From: Paenibacillus kobensis NBRC 15729
GTDB taxonomy: Bacteria > Bacillota > Bacilli > Paenibacillales > Paenibacillaceae
Direction of reading: 5' to 3'
DNA length: 64,000 nucleotides
Assembly: GCF_004000825.1 (NCBI RefSeq)
Contig: NZ_BILZ01000028.1
Span: forward strand, 1 to 64,000
This document shows, piece after piece, positions 1-9,842 of the stretch. The position numbers were made by a program, and so were the translations under genes. A model generated the notes under the pieces. That model made no database searches and had not been told where the DNA came from. It saw only the letters and a list, made by a program, of their open reading frames with translations. How positions within the stretch are numbered: position 1 is the stretch's first letter; each line of letters opens with the position of its first letter.

Positions 1-637
1 TTGCCTGACCGCCGGGCAAATCATGCAGAAGCATCTTTGCCGCTTTGCGAACAGCGGGCTTGCCGTGATCCGCATAGTCGTGCGCAATTTGCAGCACTTC
101 AAGGGCCAGGCCTGGCGCGCTTTCGACGACGCGGCGCAGCGCCGCGAGCGCCCGGCCCGCGTGCTTGCCGTCCGCTGCGGTCAGCGCATCCCTCAATAGC
201 GGATACACCGCTGCTGCAGCAGCCTCGCTTGACCGTGCTATGCCTCCGAGCGCATCCACCGCATAATCGCGTACGATCGTGCTCGAATCTTCGCGAATCG
301 TCACCGCAAGCATCGCAGACAGAACGCTCGCCGTCTCCGGTATAAGATGCGCGGTCAGAGCAATGGCATGCATGGCCTCCCATCGCACCCGCGTCGTCTT
401 ATGAGACAACAGCGGCACGCATAAGGTCAAATAAGGAACAACCAGCTCCGGCCTCGATTCCGCCACTTTCGTCAACACTTCGCAGCAATCGCCCAGCAGC
501 GCCGCATCGCGGCCGCTGAACGCTTCCGCTATTTCCGCAAGCAGCGCCGGTTCATCCAAGCACCGCTGCGCGGCAGCGCGATTGGCATCCTGCGATCGTT
601 CGCCGACTTGGGATGACAGTTCCTTCAAAATACTCAC
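1..637 (-). CDS. HEAT-repeat-like protein, C-terminus cut by window edge
   Basis: The frame is open from a GTG at 635-637 to the left edge without a stop, giving about 212 residues. AAGGAG lies 9 bases before the GTG and supports this start. The protein is alanine- and leucine-rich and built of paired amphipathic helices, with segments such as TRVRWEAMHAIALT, IVRDYAVDALGGIA and AVRKAAKMLLHDL. These have the spacing and the R/A/L pattern of HEAT or armadillo-type repeats. Such repeats usually make protein-binding scaffolds, and no enzyme motif is visible. The gene starts 45 bases after the stop of the hybrid kinase on the same strand, so it may be its last cotranscribed partner. The specific function is unknown. 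Confidence 0.72.
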   Translation of the reverse strand, partial: MSILKELSSQVGERSQDANRAAAQRCLDEPALLAEIAEAFSGRDAALLGDCCEVLTKVAESRPELVVPYLTLCVPLLSHKTTRVRWEAMHAIALTAHLIPETASVLSAMLAVTIREDSSTIVRDYAVDALGGIARSSEAAAAAVYPLLRDALTAADGKHAGRALAALRRVVESAPGLALEVLQIAHDYADHGKPAVRKAAKMLLHDLPGGQA

Positions 638-682
638 AGGCAGTCGCTCCTTCAGGAACACGTCCTTAGCCAGTCCGTCCGG

Positions 683-3330
683 TCACACGGCGTCTTCAAG
701 CATCGGGCTTGCAATTCGAATCGACTGCAGGACGACCGACATCTCTTCGCTGAGCTTCTCCAGCCGCAAGCGAAGCTGCTCTCCGTCCTCACCCGTCAGA
801 CAAGCCTGCACCGCCTCCGCCGTCTCCGCCAGCTCTTTCGCGCCAAGATTGGAGGCGACTCCCTTCAACGTATGGACGAACAATTCGGCCTGCTTGCGTT
901 CGCCGGCCGCAACCGCTTCGGCGATCTCCGAAGCGGCATTCGCATGGTCACTTGCGAACCGGGTCAGAATGCCGAGGTAGAACGCCCGGTTGCCGCGCAG
1001 CCGCTCGACCGCTTCCGCCAGGTGAAGCCCCGGCAGCCGGTCCGGCATATCCGGGCGTTCTCCAGCCGGAGAAACCGCCGCTCGACGGTAGCTGAGCACG
1101 AAACGCTGCAGCAGCGCATACAGCTGTGCTGGTTCGAATGGCTTCGTAATGTACGAGTTCATCCCATTCTCGAGCACCTTCTCCTTCACGCCCTTCATCG
1201 CATCGGCTGTCATCGCGATAATGGGTACATCCTTCCCGTCTTCCCGCTGCCGAATGCGGCGGGTCGCTTCGATCCCGTCCATCACCGGCATTTGCAAATC
1301 CATCAAGATGATGTCATAACGTTTGGTATCCAGCAGCTCCAGCGCTTCTGCGCCGTTCGATGCGATATCGACCGTGGCGCCAATCCCTTTCAACATCTCC
1401 AAGGCCACCTGCTGGTTAATTTCATTATCTTCAACCAGGAGAATCGACGTTTCCCGCAGCGCATCATAATGGATCTGCTGCTCCTTCTCCTTGCCGATAT
1501 GCTGCTTGTCCAATACATGCTTATGGAATAAGCCCACCATTTCGTTATAAAGCTGAGACTGGCTCATCGGGTAATACAGCACTTTCTCAATCGGTGTATA
1601 ACGGATACGCTGCTGCAACTCCAGATCGTGATAGGCGCTGACGAGCACAATAACCTGCATCGGCGAAGAGCCATATTGATTGATTCGTTCGGCCAATTGA
1701 ATCGGATCATCATGATTGAGCTTCCAATCGACAATAACAAGATCGAACCTTGCGCCTGAATACAACTGCTGAGCGGCAGCATCCTCCGAATCCGCTATGG
1801 CGACTTGGAATTGGAACTGCTCCAACTGGCATGTAAGCACCTTCTGCATATCCGGCTCGTCGCATACCAGAAGCACATTCAAGAACCGGACTGGACTGTC
1901 CTTCTGAATGTTGACGAATGTGCGCGAACACAATTCGAACCGTGCCGTGAACGTAAAGCAGCTGCCTTGCCCTGGCTCGCTCTCGACCGACATCTCTCCG
2001 CCCATTCGTTCAACGAGCTCCTTGCTGATGACGAGGCCGAGTCCTGTTCCTCCATATTTGCGGGTTGTCGACATATCCGCTTGCGTAAAATGCCGGAACA
2101 GCCTCGTCTGCTGCTCCATCGTCATGCCAATTCCCGTATCGCTTACGGAACAGCGAAGCGTTGCAGCCATATCCTCCTGCGGCGAATGCTCACGCTCAAT
2201 CTCAACCGTAATTTCTCCCCGGTCGGTGAATTTCACGGCATTGTTCAGCAAGTTAATGAGCACTTGGCTCAACCGGTGCGGATCTCCGACGAGCATCTGC
2301 GGAACCTCGTAATGAATCGCGAAATGAAGGTCGAGCCTTTTCTCGTAAGCCTTCACGTTGATGACGCTGGAAACGTTATGAAGCACCTCGAACAGGTCGA
2401 AATCGATCTGCTCGAGCACGATTTTGTTCGCTTCGATTTTGGAATAGTCCAATATATCGTTAATGATCGTAATGAGGTTGTTAGCGGAGAGCATCATCTT
2501 GTTCGAATAGTCCTGCTGGCGCTCTGTCAATTCCGTCCGCCTCATCAAATGGTTAAGACCAATAATAGCATTCATAGGCGTCCGTATCTCGTGGCTCATA
2601 TTAGCCAAAAACTCGCTCTTCGCCTTGTTCGCCGATTCTGCCGACTGCTTCGCGTCCGCTAGCAGCGCGTTGTTGTGTTCCAGCTCCTGCGTTCGCTGCT
2701 CGACGAGCTCTTCCAGATGATTCTTGTAATGCATGAGCGTCTGCTCCGTCTCGTACCTCTTAATCTCATAAGCCATGACGGAGTAAAACAACGGTACAGC
2801 TGCCGTATGAAAAAGAATAAACGTTTGGTCGAACTCGCGGAAGAATAACTCGACTCCCTCGGCCGGCGCTAAGAGAGCCCATAGAACCGTTTGCCCCCTA
2901 CCGCGAACCCGATCAACCAAGCGATCCATATGAACCATCGAACATATTTCATCCGAAGATAATAGCCGGCAATGCTTATCAAAGACGTACAAATGAGCGC
3001 TCCCAATGGAAAAATGACCGCTCCGCCGAGCGTCAGCCGGTAACCGCCTATAACAGCCGCCGTAATTAGCACGGCCCACGGTCCGCCGAATATGCCCGAC
3101 AGCGCAACGCTGACAAGCCGGGCATCCATATGCAGACTGTGGCTGGTCGCAAGCGGCATCTGCATAATAAGCAACCCCAGTAAGCTGAACAGCAAGCCAA
3201 AGCTCACCTTCTTCCACCCAATTACCGTCTTGGAAGACAAGTAAGGGTAGATCCACCTGGTCACAACGATCATCCCGATCAGCAGCGTGCTGTACTGGCT
3301 GAAATAGATGAGAACATTCATATTCATCAT
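683..3330 (-). CDS. 5TM-LYT hybrid sensor histidine kinase (HisKA-HATPase-REC-REC-HPt), frameshifted near 2894-2898
   Basis: This encodes a complete multistep phosphorelay kinase in two frames. The first 153 codons from ATG 3328-3330 (AGGAG 6 bases upstream) give five to six membrane helices of the LytS/YhcK 5TM receptor type and hit a stop at 2869. The -1 frame carries everything after, to the stop at 683. Restoring one G in the GGGGG run at 2894-2898 joins the frames into about 882 residues. Order: 5TM sensor (1-190), coiled coil, HisKA with [12 protein letters not shown], HATPase with a [10 protein letters not shown]-box, a divergent first receiver (VIVDWKL), a canonical second receiver ([13 protein letters not shown]) and a C-terminal HPt with the phosphorylatable His in FVHTLKG. 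A longer open frame to 3466 is rejected because it runs through the upstream gene's terminator. The break could be real or a homopolymer sequencing error. The kinase half has no other damage. Confidence 0.8.
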
Positions 3331-3441
3331 GACCCGCTCCTATTGAACGATATTGACCTTGCAAAAAGATGGTAGCATGCCCAAAGGCGCAAAAGCAACG
3401 AGATTTCGACATCCTTCGAGCGCGTCCATTTTCCATCCATC

Positions 3442-3478
3442 CAAATAAAAAGTTGAGCGGCTTCACGAGCCGCTCAAC
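3442..3478 (-). terminator. Rho-independent terminator after the chemotaxis receptor
   Basis: On the minus strand a perfect stem TTGAGCGGCT / AGCCGCTCAA with a 5-base loop is followed by CTTTTTATTT. It lies just below the stop of the gene at 3502 and ends that transcript before the hybrid kinase. Confidence 0.85.
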
Positions 3479-3501
3479 CTTAAACCGCTTTGCTTTTTTC
3501 G

Positions 3502-5385
3502 TTACCTTTTATATTTAAACACCTCAATCGACTCGTGCAGACGCTCCGCCAGCGTCGCTAGCTCTTGAGAGGCGACCGCCGTTTGCTCCGCTGCAGCCGC
3601 AGCCTCCTCGCTGACTGCCGCGACCGATTCGATCGCCAAGAGCACATCGGACGCTTTGGCCGATTGCTCTGCGCTCGATTCGGCAATATCGTTCACCTTG
3701 TCCGATACCTCGCTCACTTTCACGACGATTCCGTCGAACGATTGCCGTGTCTGTGCGAACTGCTGCACGCCTTCGCTGACCGCTTTGACGCACGTCGTTG
3801 TGTTGTCCTGCATCCCGTGAATGATGGAAGCGATCTGCTTCGTCGCATTGCCGCTTCGTTCCGCGAGCTTGCGGACTTCACCGGCCACGACGGCGAAGCC
3901 GCGTCCCTGGTCGCCCGCTCTCGCCGCCTCGATCGCCGCGTTGAGCGCAAGCAGATTCGTCTGCTCCGCAATTTCGTTAATGACTTGCACGATGTCGCCG
4001 ATCTGCTTCGAATCCCGCTCCAGTGTCTCCATCTTCTGATTGACCTGCTCCATCGTGTCGATCGAACCGTTAATTTGGTCCATGCCTTGCTGAGCAATCT
4101 GAACCGCATCGCCGGAATAATCGCGTGCCTGCTTCGCGTTATTCGATACAAGCTCCACGGCCCGCTCCAAATCATCGAACAGATCGGACATCGTAAGCGC
4201 GCGGTCGGCTTGATCGACGCTGCCCCTTGCCACCTCATCGGTGCTTGCTGTAATTTCTTCGGCGGAAGCCGCTACGCTGATCGAAGCCGCATTCACCTGC
4301 TCGATCGTCGATGACAACGAATCCAGCATACCGTTCATGTGGGAAGCGAGTTCCCCAAGCTCATCCTTCGTCTTGATGCGAAGCCGCGGACGGAAGTCGC
4401 CTTTGGACAGCTGCTGCACAACTTCCGTTATGTAGACGATCGGCTTGGCCAATCTCGTTGTGAACACGTATGTGATCGCAATAGCAACCAGCGTTACGAG
4501 TGCGGCGGCAATAAGCGTCGTCCGCATCATGTCCGTGATCGGCTCTGTCAGTTCCGTCTCCGGCACCGCCATCTGAATGACGTAGCCGTTCTTAGTCGCG
4601 CTGGAATGTCCAATCTTATGTACGCCGTTGAACGTATAATTGTAGCTGACATCCTTGTTCCCGTTCCTGACCGTTTGAAACGCCGCAAGCGATTCCGGCA
4701 TGCCTAGATCGGCCAACTTCGTACCGATCAGCTCCGGTTTCGGATGGCTCTGAACAATGCCTTGGCTGTCTACGAGCACTGCATAACCGGTCTTGCCGAT
4801 GGACGCTTCACTGACGCTTTTAGCCGCTTCGCTGATCGAGTAGCTCGTTGCATAGAAGCCGAATGGCATACCGTTCTTCAACAGCGGCACCGCGAACGTC
4901 ACAACGAGCTTCGAAGAATCGTTAAGCGCCGGCACCGGATCGGAAATAAAAGGCTTGCCCTGCTCAACTGCTTGAATATAAGGGCGGCTCGCCAAGTCCA
5001 GCAGCTTCCCGTTTTGATCAAAGCTGTTCTTGCCGGTCAAATCAAGCGAATAGGCGGAAACCGTGTATTCCGGATTGCCTGTCGCGAAAGCAGTAACAAG
5101 CGCCTGATGCTTTGCCGCGTCCGTCCCGTACGACATCCCGATATTCGCCGCAGCTTCCAGCTTCGCGAACTTGGATTGGATTTCTTGATCCAGCTTCAGA
5201 GCAATGATATCGGTCTGCCAGCCAAGATCTTTTTTGATCTGCTTCTGGAACATCGCAGAGTTCGGAATAAACAACGAGAACGCCATAGATGCGATAATGA
5301 CGACCGCAATTAAGAAAGTAGCGAGCATAAGCCGCGTGGACAATTTGCGAATTTGGAACATTTGTTTGAAACGAGCATTTTTCAC
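3502..5385 (-). CDS. Methyl-accepting chemotaxis protein
   Basis: Transmembrane chemoreceptor that would signal to CheA/CheW at the cell pole. A membrane helix near residues 20-42 precedes a roughly 240-residue extracellular dCache-type sensor ([15 protein letters not shown] is typical of its membrane-proximal half). A second helix follows near 280-300, then a HAMP domain ([14 protein letters not shown]) and the long coiled-coil signalling domain. The conserved hairpin tip reads [20 protein letters not shown], followed by [18 protein letters not shown]. At about 627 residues it is of normal length. I chose the GTG at 5383-5385 because TGGAGAAGCG precedes it directly; an open frame extends 7 codons further up. 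The ligand cannot be read from sequence. It is monocistronic, with its own terminator at 3442-3478. Confidence 0.92.
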   Translation of the reverse strand: MKNARFKQMFQIRKLSTRLMLATFLIAVVIIASMAFSLFIPNSAMFQKQIKKDLGWQTDIIALKLDQEIQSKFAKLEAAANIGMSYGTDAAKHQALVTAFATGNPEYTVSAYSLDLTGKNSFDQNGKLLDLASRPYIQAVEQGKPFISDPVPALNDSSKLVVTFAVPLLKNGMPFGFYATSYSISEAAKSVSEASIGKTGYAVLVDSQGIVQSHPKPELIGTKLADLGMPESLAAFQTVRNGNKDVSYNYTFNGVHKIGHSSATKNGYVIQMAVPETELTEPITDMMRTTLIAAALVTLVAIAITYVFTTRLAKPIVYITEVVQQLSKGDFRPRLRIKTKDELGELASHMNGMLDSLSSTIEQVNAASISVAASAEEITASTDEVARGSVDQADRALTMSDLFDDLERAVELVSNNAKQARDYSGDAVQIAQQGMDQINGSIDTMEQVNQKMETLERDSKQIGDIVQVINEIAEQTNLLALNAAIEAARAGDQGRGFAVVAGEVRKLAERSGNATKQIASIIHGMQDNTTTCVKAVSEGVQQFAQTRQSFDGIVVKVSEVSDKVNDIAESSAEQSAKASDVLLAIESVAAVSEEAAAAAEQTAVASQELATLAERLHESIEVFKYKR

Positions 5386-5444
5386 CGCTTCTCCACTGCC
5401 TCTCACATGGAATTACCTTGGTTTGCTGTTCAACTCTTCTTGTT

Positions 5445-5800
5445 CCAGCATGGCCGAAGACCTCGATTTCTGCTTCGGAATGGTATGGGAACAGATAAGC
5501 AAACGTATCGCCGCCCATTCGTACTGTACGGGCGCTCTCACCGCCAAGCTTTTGCAGCTTGCGGGCCATATTCATCAGAAGCTGGTCACCGGCATCGTCC
5601 CCGTATGTTTCGTTCACTAGTTTGAAATGATCCAGTCCGATGAACTGCAGCGCTCATTTCTTCTCCCTGTATGGCTTGCTTGGATGCCGAACAGCTCACC
5701 GGTACAGCTTGAATGTATACGTCCATCTCCGGCATTTCAGCATCCATAACAATAAGATCAGGCTGCAGCTGAGCGGCCTGATCTTATTCGGTAAGGCATG
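5445..5800 (-). pseudogene. Remnant of a receiver-GGDEF (diguanylate cyclase) protein
   Basis: Pieces of a response-regulator/GGDEF protein survive in different frames. Around 5720-5790 one frame reads QPDLIVMDAEMPEMD, the phosphoacceptor strand of a receiver, with in-frame stops just before it. From 5652 down, after a TGA, another frame reads ALQFIGLDHFKLVNETYG, then DAGDQLLMNMARKL and RMGGDTFAYLFP, which match the start and the active-site loop of a GGDEF domain (GGDTF in place of GGDEF). The similarity stops after FGHAG at about 5445. The receiver-GGDEF join is frameshifted and most of both domains is missing, so this is a decayed gene. It sits directly upstream of the chemoreceptor. Confidence 0.7.
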
Positions 5801-5804
5801 TGCT

Positions 5805-6230
5805 TCAGCACGCTCCATGCCCGGCGCTTTGATGCTTGCGTACGGATCCGCCGGTGAAGTCAATCGATTGAGCAGCCTCGCTCCTTGCTTTGAATAGAAA
5901 ACGGAGCACGGAGCCATTAATGTTCTCGGCTTTCATCGAATACGTGATCAACACGTATTGCTCGTTGCTTCGGAATTCCAATTCGCTTGCCACTGCGCGC
6001 GGATAGGCTTGCTCCTGGCGTTCCGCTCTGAAATACTCAAACGGGAGCGTAACAGAATACTCGAAGCAGGCCAGGCCGTTATGGTTCGTCATTCGAAAAA
6101 ATTCATGGCACTTCAATCGGTCGCGGTGCCAATGGCTGATATGATCATCAAGAAGCGATTCGACCCAATCTTCTTCATGTTTTAAACAATTAGCAACGAA
6201 TTGGCTCCTGTAATAAGGAAGCAAATTCAT
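5805..6230 (-). CDS. Hypothetical protein, 141 residues, 3' end possibly eroded
   Basis: The ATG at 6228-6230 has a textbook GGAGGTGAG 7 bases upstream, which supports translation; an in-frame ATG 8 codons earlier has none. The product is soluble and rich in aromatic residues and His (HISHWHRDRLKCHEFF), and I do not recognise its family. The last 15-20 codons run into the decayed receiver/GGDEF remnant and look like read-through into non-homologous sequence (SVRKHQSAGHGAC). The original C-terminus may therefore have been lost in the same rearrangement. It has no membrane segment or signal peptide. Confidence 0.45.
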   Translation of the reverse strand: MNLLPYYRSQFVANCLKHEEDWVESLLDDHISHWHRDRLKCHEFFRMTNHNGLACFEYSVTLPFEYFRAERQEQAYPRAVASELEFRSNEQYVLITYSMKAENINGSVLRFLFKARSEAAQSIDFTGGSVRKHQSAGHGAC

Positions 6231-6337
6231 GCTCTCACCTCCGCGCTCATTCAATCTACAACGAAGTATAAACAGTAATTATTAGGAAAGTTCTTCTGAA
6301 TGTATTTGCTGTTTATTAATATTGCTGCAATAAATAT

Positions 6338-6376
6338 AAAAGCCGCCTGCCTCCATGTCGGGGAGCAGACGGCGAA
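6338..6376 (-). terminator. Terminator of the 1089-residue hybrid kinase gene
   Basis: On the minus strand GCCGTCTGCTCC and GGAGGCAGGCGGC pair around a short loop and are followed by TTTTATATTTATT, 24 bases past the kinase stop at 6400. Confidence 0.7.
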
Positions 6377-6399
6377 TGCGTGCTTTCTCTCATTCAATC

Positions 6400-9300
6400 T
6401 TATTCAATTGCTTCTATGGTTGAAAGCGAGCTGATGATCATATTGACTTCAGCCATTACGGCGTCCAGCGCCGGACGGTAGGCGGACGGATTGTCGAGCA
6501 GCGCCGCCTCCAGTTGGATGGCCGCAACGGCTAGCCGGTGAGCGGACAGATTGCGGGCAACGCCGATCAGCGTATGCGCCTCGCGCTCCGCCGCCCGTTG
6601 CTGGCCTTCCTCCATCAGCCGGATAAGCCGGTCGGCGAATGCCGTGTACTCTTTTTTGAACAATTGCAAAATGTGAACCAGAATCGAGCCTCTTCCTTCC
6701 AGCCGTTGCAGCACACCATCCATGTCGACGCCTTTCACCTTGAGCCGGATATCATGTATTAATGCACGCTCAGCCGCCTTCTTGCTGTGCAGCCGAACGG
6801 ACTTCAGCCACTTGTCCATACATTGGCTTAACAATTCGGCATCGAGCGGCTTCAGCACAATATCGTTAATGCCAACTTCATAATACGTCTGGTGATCATG
6901 CTGCATGGCATTGGCAGTCAGTGCAATGATCGGGATGTCGTTGTACGCTTCCTGTTCGCGAATCCGCTTGGACGTCTCGTAGCCGTTCAATAATGGCATA
7001 TACATATCCATCAGAATGATATCGATTCCGCCTGCCTCCAGCAGTTCAAGCGCCTCGAGTCCGTTGCCTGCGACGACGACGTCGAAGCCCCGGTATTGGA
7101 GCAGCTCTATCGCCACTTGCTGATTAATGATATTGTCCTCGACAAGCAGCACCCGGGTACCCGCCGTTTGAACCGCATCTTGGCCGGGAATACCGTCCGC
7201 CGCCATTTCAGCAGCAGCCGTCACCGGGCTCCGCTGCGCAATTCGCTGCAGCGTCCGGAACAGTTCGAGCCGGCTTGTCGGCTTATTGAGCATCGCATCC
7301 GGCAGCCGGCCGTCCATCATTTGCATAATCTCTTCTCTTGCGTATGCAGACGATGTAGCGACAACTGAGACCGGTTTGCCGTCAATCGAGCCCATCAACC
7401 GATTCCATGTATGTTCACCGTACATATCATCCATCTCCATATCGAGTAAGACGCAATCTACCGGATAGCCAGAGTTATTCGCACCTTCAATGAAAGCATA
7501 CAGATGCTCCCATGTCGGCGAGGTCGTAACGCGGCATCCGAACGATTGGATCGACCGAACCATCAAATCCCGCATAATCACGCTATCTTCGACGAGATGA
7601 ACGTGGAAAGGACCGTTCCCCGTCTCAATCGTCCAATTCCGCAGCTCGCAGTCTTTCGTAACGGCGTAATCAAGCTCGAATTGGAACCGGCTCCCGACGC
7701 CAGACTCGCTCACGACCCACATTTCTCCGCCCAGCAATGCCACGAGCTCCTTCACGATCGGCAGCCCGAGCCCCGTGCCGGACAATGTTTTGCCGCTGTC
7801 ATGCTCAGCTTGCCAGAATGGCTCGTACACCATGCGGACCTGTTCGTCCGACATGCCCATACCAGTGTCTTCTACCGTGAACCGGAGCCTTACTCCGTTA
7901 TCTGTTTGACTGACCCGTTGAACGCGTATGAGGACATGCCCTTCGTCCGTAAACTTGATCGCATTGCTGCACAAATTCATTAGGATTTGCTTCAGCCTGA
8001 GCGGATCTCCAACAACCCGGTCCGGCAGCCCTGCTTCCGAATCGAGGATGACTTCGATCTGCTTAATACCTTTCAACACGCCGAGCGTGCTCGTCAGCTC
8101 GTACAGCAATTCATCCATTTGAAATTCGATCCGCTCCATGTTCAATTTGCCGGCTTCAATTTTGGACAGATCGAGAATATCGGTAATGATGCCAAGAAGC
8201 AGATGGGAGGAAGACAGTATTTTATGCACATAATCTTGCTGAATATCCGTCAGTTCAGTCTGCTTCATCAACTGCGACATGCCGATAATGCCGTTCAGCG
8301 GTGTGCGAATCTCGTGACTGACCCTCGCGAGAAACCGGCTCTTGGCTTGGCTTTCCCGGTCGGCCAGCTTCAAATCTGTAATTTCGTGCATGCTGCATAT
8401 AAGCGACAGACCTTCTTCGGCGGCTCCGGTAATAATCGACAGCGTAACATAATACTCACTATGCCGTCCGTCTGCCTCCACGACGCTCGTCTCGAACCGT
8501 TTCTTCTTGCCTGAAGTGACAAGCTCGGTCAGCTTGTTCCGCCACTGGCTTTCATTTATCGTCCAATTCAAATCGAACAGCCCGAGTCCGCAGTCCGCAA
8601 TCTTCTCCGGCTCAACGCCGACGACTTGGCCGAAGTAACTGTTCGCGAACCGGATTCTCCCGTCCATATCCAGCTCCAGAATACAATCCTGCGGATTCTC
8701 CGCAAGCGACCGGTAGCGCGCTTCATTCGCGCTTATTCTTTTTTCCGCTCTTTTGCTATCGGTTACGTCCATGACGCAGCCGATGATCGACGTAACTTTG
8801 CCCTCCTCCACAATGGGCTCCAGCGTTACCCATAAGTTAAAACCGGCCATTTGTCCTTCGAAACTGCACGGTTGGCCGCTCTCCCATGTTTTCTCATACT
8901 TGGAAGCAAGGTACGCAATATCGGCGTCGTGAGTGAGTACATTGAACGCCTTCAAATCTTCCATATAATCCTGATCGATTCCGATCGCCCGCTGCATGAG
9001 CTTCCCGCTAATCATTTTATATACAAACTGTCCGTCTGCCTTTACTAATTTGAACGTGAGCCCGTGCTGCAAGCTTAACGCGCTGTGCAGTTCGTCTCTT
9101 GCCACTTCCAATTCGGAACGCCATTCGTCCACCCGCTGCAAATAACGAAGCAGCGAGCCGATAAACATAGTGCCGAACAAGCTTACCAATAGGAAGGACC
9201 ACACTTGTCGATCGAAGGGCGGCACATCCAGTACAATGCCAGCCAGCGTAAAAATGGCGGCCGGCACAACCGCCAGCAGAAGCCACCGGTACCAGAACGA

Positions 9301-9669
9301 GCGGATGTATTGAATCGTAACATCGGCGATCAACCAGTTGATCAGACCGACCACGACCGATCTGAACCAGACGGACGGATCATTCCATTCGGGAATCGTC
9401 ATAATCACAATAGAGAGAATGCCGGCACGGACGCCGCCAAAATAAACCGCGATCATCATCGCGATCGTCCGCAAATCAAGCACATAGTCCGATCCGTAAG
9501 TGACGCCGAAGCGATGTAGAATAATACCGGTTAATCCGCAGTACATTCCTGTCGATATAATGCGAAGGGCGGATGACATCCGGCTCACCAGCGGATGGTA
9601 ATACAGCTGCACGCCTATAAACACGAAAATCGCAAGCAAGGCTAAATTCAATATGTAGTGTTCAAACAT
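6400..9669 (-). CDS. 5TM-LYT hybrid sensor histidine kinase with PAS pair, two receivers and HPt
   Basis: Membrane phosphorelay kinase of about 1089 residues. The N-terminal 190 residues form a 5TM receptor of the LytS/YhcK type (VRAGILSIVIMTIPEW is typical). Two PAS regions follow: one near 205-310, one near 320-445 beginning NEARYRSLAENPQDCILELD. Then come HisKA (FLARVSHEIRTPLNGIIG, near 460), HATPase (GTGLGLPIVKELV), a first receiver with VLLDMEMDDMYG, a second with IILMDMYMPLLNG and a KPLD loop, and an HPt with AHTLIGVARNL. The architecture matches the frameshifted kinase at 683-3330, with PAS domains added, so the two look like paralogues. The start at 9667-9669 is chosen because CAGGAGGAA lies upstream inside the longer open frame. 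It is divergent from the OmpR-type regulator at 9843, a possible partner. The signal is unknown. Confidence 0.92.
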   Translation of the reverse strand: MFEHYILNLALLAIFVFIGVQLYYHPLVSRMSSALRIISTGMYCGLTGIILHRFGVTYGSDYVLDLRTIAMMIAVYFGGVRAGILSIVIMTIPEWNDPSVWFRSVVVGLINWLIADVTIQYIRSFWYRWLLLAVVPAAIFTLAGIVLDVPPFDRQVWSFLLVSLFGTMFIGSLLRYLQRVDEWRSELEVARDELHSALSLQHGLTFKLVKADGQFVYKMISGKLMQRAIGIDQDYMEDLKAFNVLTHDADIAYLASKYEKTWESGQPCSFEGQMAGFNLWVTLEPIVEEGKVTSIIGCVMDVTDSKRAEKRISANEARYRSLAENPQDCILELDMDGRIRFANSYFGQVVGVEPEKIADCGLGLFDLNWTINESQWRNKLTELVTSGKKKRFETSVVEADGRHSEYYVTLSIITGAAEEGLSLICSMHEITDLKLADRESQAKSRFLARVSHEIRTPLNGIIGMSQLMKQTELTDIQQDYVHKILSSSHLLLGIITDILDLSKIEAGKLNMERIEFQMDELLYELTSTLGVLKGIKQIEVILDSEAGLPDRVVGDPLRLKQILMNLCSNAIKFTDEGHVLIRVQRVSQTDNGVRLRFTVEDTGMGMSDEQVRMVYEPFWQAEHDSGKTLSGTGLGLPIVKELVALLGGEMWVVSESGVGSRFQFELDYAVTKDCELRNWTIETGNGPFHVHLVEDSVIMRDLMVRSIQSFGCRVTTSPTWEHLYAFIEGANNSGYPVDCVLLDMEMDDMYGEHTWNRLMGSIDGKPVSVVATSSAYAREEIMQMMDGRLPDAMLNKPTSRLELFRTLQRIAQRSPVTAAAEMAADGIPGQDAVQTAGTRVLLVEDNIINQQVAIELLQYRGFDVVVAGNGLEALELLEAGGIDIILMDMYMPLLNGYETSKRIREQEAYNDIPIIALTANAMQHDHQTYYEVGINDIVLKPLDAELLSQCMDKWLKSVRLHSKKAAERALIHDIRLKVKGVDMDGVLQRLEGRGSILVHILQLFKKEYTAFADRLIRLMEEGQQRAAEREAHTLIGVARNLSAHRLAVAAIQLEAALLDNPSAYRPALDAVMAEVNMIISSLSTIEAIE

Positions 9670-9842
9670 GAGTCTGTATTCCTCCTGATGATAAGCCATC
9701 ATACAACGACGTAAGTCTTACTCTATTATACTTAAATAACGATAGACGGGCATATTTCGACATAATATAATAATTATGGAGATTAAAATATTAGGAAAGT
9801 ATTAGTTTTGCTAACATTCGTTTGATTAAGGCGGGAGCATCC

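Noticed and set aside
3331-3466. N-terminal extension of the hybrid kinase frame to 3466
   Set aside because: The extension is in the wrong frame relative to the 5TM sensor, has no hydrophobic helices and crosses the upstream gene's terminator.
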